Below the pieces are notes generated by a model, which made no database searches, was not told the origin of the DNA, and saw only the letters and a program-made list of their open reading frames with translations. From Candidatus Gaiellasilicea maunaloa (GTDB taxonomy: Bacteria; Actinomycetota; Thermoleophilia; Gaiellales; Gaiellaceae), in NCBI GenBank assembly GCA_024330215.1, contig JANDLU010000003.1, positions 57,074 through 121,073 of the forward strand: a stretch of 64,000 bases of DNA, read 5' to 3'. The translations under genes and the position numbers were made by a program. Of the stretch, positions 63,467 to 64,000 are shown in pieces (the stretch's first letter is position 1; each line of letters starts with the position of its first letter).

Positions 63467-64000
63467 TCACAGGGCAACCTGTCCGACGACCTCGACCGCC
63501 TCTGCGATCGCCTGCGCGAGCGGCAGCTCCCGTCCTTCGGCCTCCAGCCGGGCGAAGGCGTCCTCTCCGAGCCCGAGCTGCAGCCGAGACACGGCACGCT
63601 CGTAGCCGTTTCGCTCCTCCGGCCCGATCGGAATCCCGAGGTGCTCCAGCATCGCGATCCCCGCTCCCAGCAGCCGTGCGGCGTCGCGCTCGTGTCCGGC
63701 GACCGCCGCGAGCTCGCCGATTCCCTCCAGACAGTAGGCGATCACTTCCTTGTACCCGAGCCCGGCGCTGAGCTCCAGGCTCTCGCGCAGGCGCCGCCGC
63801 GCGTCGTCGAGACGCCCCTCGTTCAGGGCGGCTCGTCCGAGATTGTGCAGCGAGATCGACGTCTGATCCTGGTCTCCCTCGCTGCGCGCGACCGCGAGCG
63901 CCTCCTCGCCGAGCGCGCGAGCGCGGCCGTGCCTTGGGCTCAAGACCCAGCTGCGCCAGGAGTGTCCGCAGCGACGCGAGCGCCGCTTCGGCTTCACTCC
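63467..64000 (-). CDS. C-terminal part of a TPR-containing regulator (LuxR/AfsR/adenylate-cyclase-like), truncated by window edge
   Basis: EEALAVARSEGDQDQTSISLHNLGRAALNEGRLDDARRRLRESLELSAGLGYKEVIAYCLEGIGELAAVAGHERDAARLLGAGIAMLEHLGIPIGPEERNGYERAVSRLQLGLG. Confidence 0.7.
   Translation of the reverse strand, partial: GVKPKRRSRRCGHSWRSWVLSPRHGRARALGEEALAVARSEGDQDQTSISLHNLGRAALNEGRLDDARRRLRESLELSAGLGYKEVIAYCLEGIGELAAVAGHERDAARLLGAGIAMLEHLGIPIGPEERNGYERAVSRLQLGLGEDAFARLEAEGRELPLAQAIAEAVEVVGQVAL

Overview
High-GC chromosomal window, probably from an actinobacterium of the Thermoleophilia type (inferred from composition and gene content only). It is densely packed with ordinary-looking operons. From left to right: a PAS/GAF sensor protein running off the left edge; tRNA-Lys(CUU); a UDP-diacetamido-sugar type operon (2-epimerase, dehydrogenase, Gfo/Idh oxidoreductase, hexapeptide acetyltransferase); secreted S8 protease and SpoIID/LytB protein; Ser/Thr kinase; dTDP-rhamnose genes rfbB/D/C/A; MarR regulator beside a truncated cupin ORF; secreted glycosidase; Hsp20-Lon; M23 peptidase; Fur/Zur plus znuACB; TauE/SafE permeases; otsB; a carbohydrate ABC transporter, glycogen-debranching enzyme and LacI regulator; MFS/HxlR pair; PLP decarboxylase with a ParE/RHH toxin-antitoxin pair; 2'-5' RNA ligase-like protein and PolX; DPM-like glycosyltransferase, thioredoxin and methyltransferase; MrfA/YprA-like helicase; Mn-catalase; ANTAR protein; YCII/DGPF pair with ECF sigma factor; M48-like membrane protease; LigD; accD/accA; zinc-ribbon arginase; HAD and GNAT proteins. 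No CRISPR array, rRNA, transposase or prophage was seen. No wholly new system is demonstrated. The signals most worth checking are: (1) a ~58-nt duplication of the polX 3' end flanking the 2'-5' RNA ligase gene; (2) long near-perfect palindromes, including one in frame inside ligD, a nested ~106-nt element upstream of polX, and a three-copy GGGGGAA/TTCCCCC family around a truncated TauE gene copy; (3) a frameshifted GH36 alpha-galactosidase relic and two LacI-type operators that suggest a carbohydrate regulon; (4) a start codon buried in a 10-bp hairpin in front of a TauE gene.
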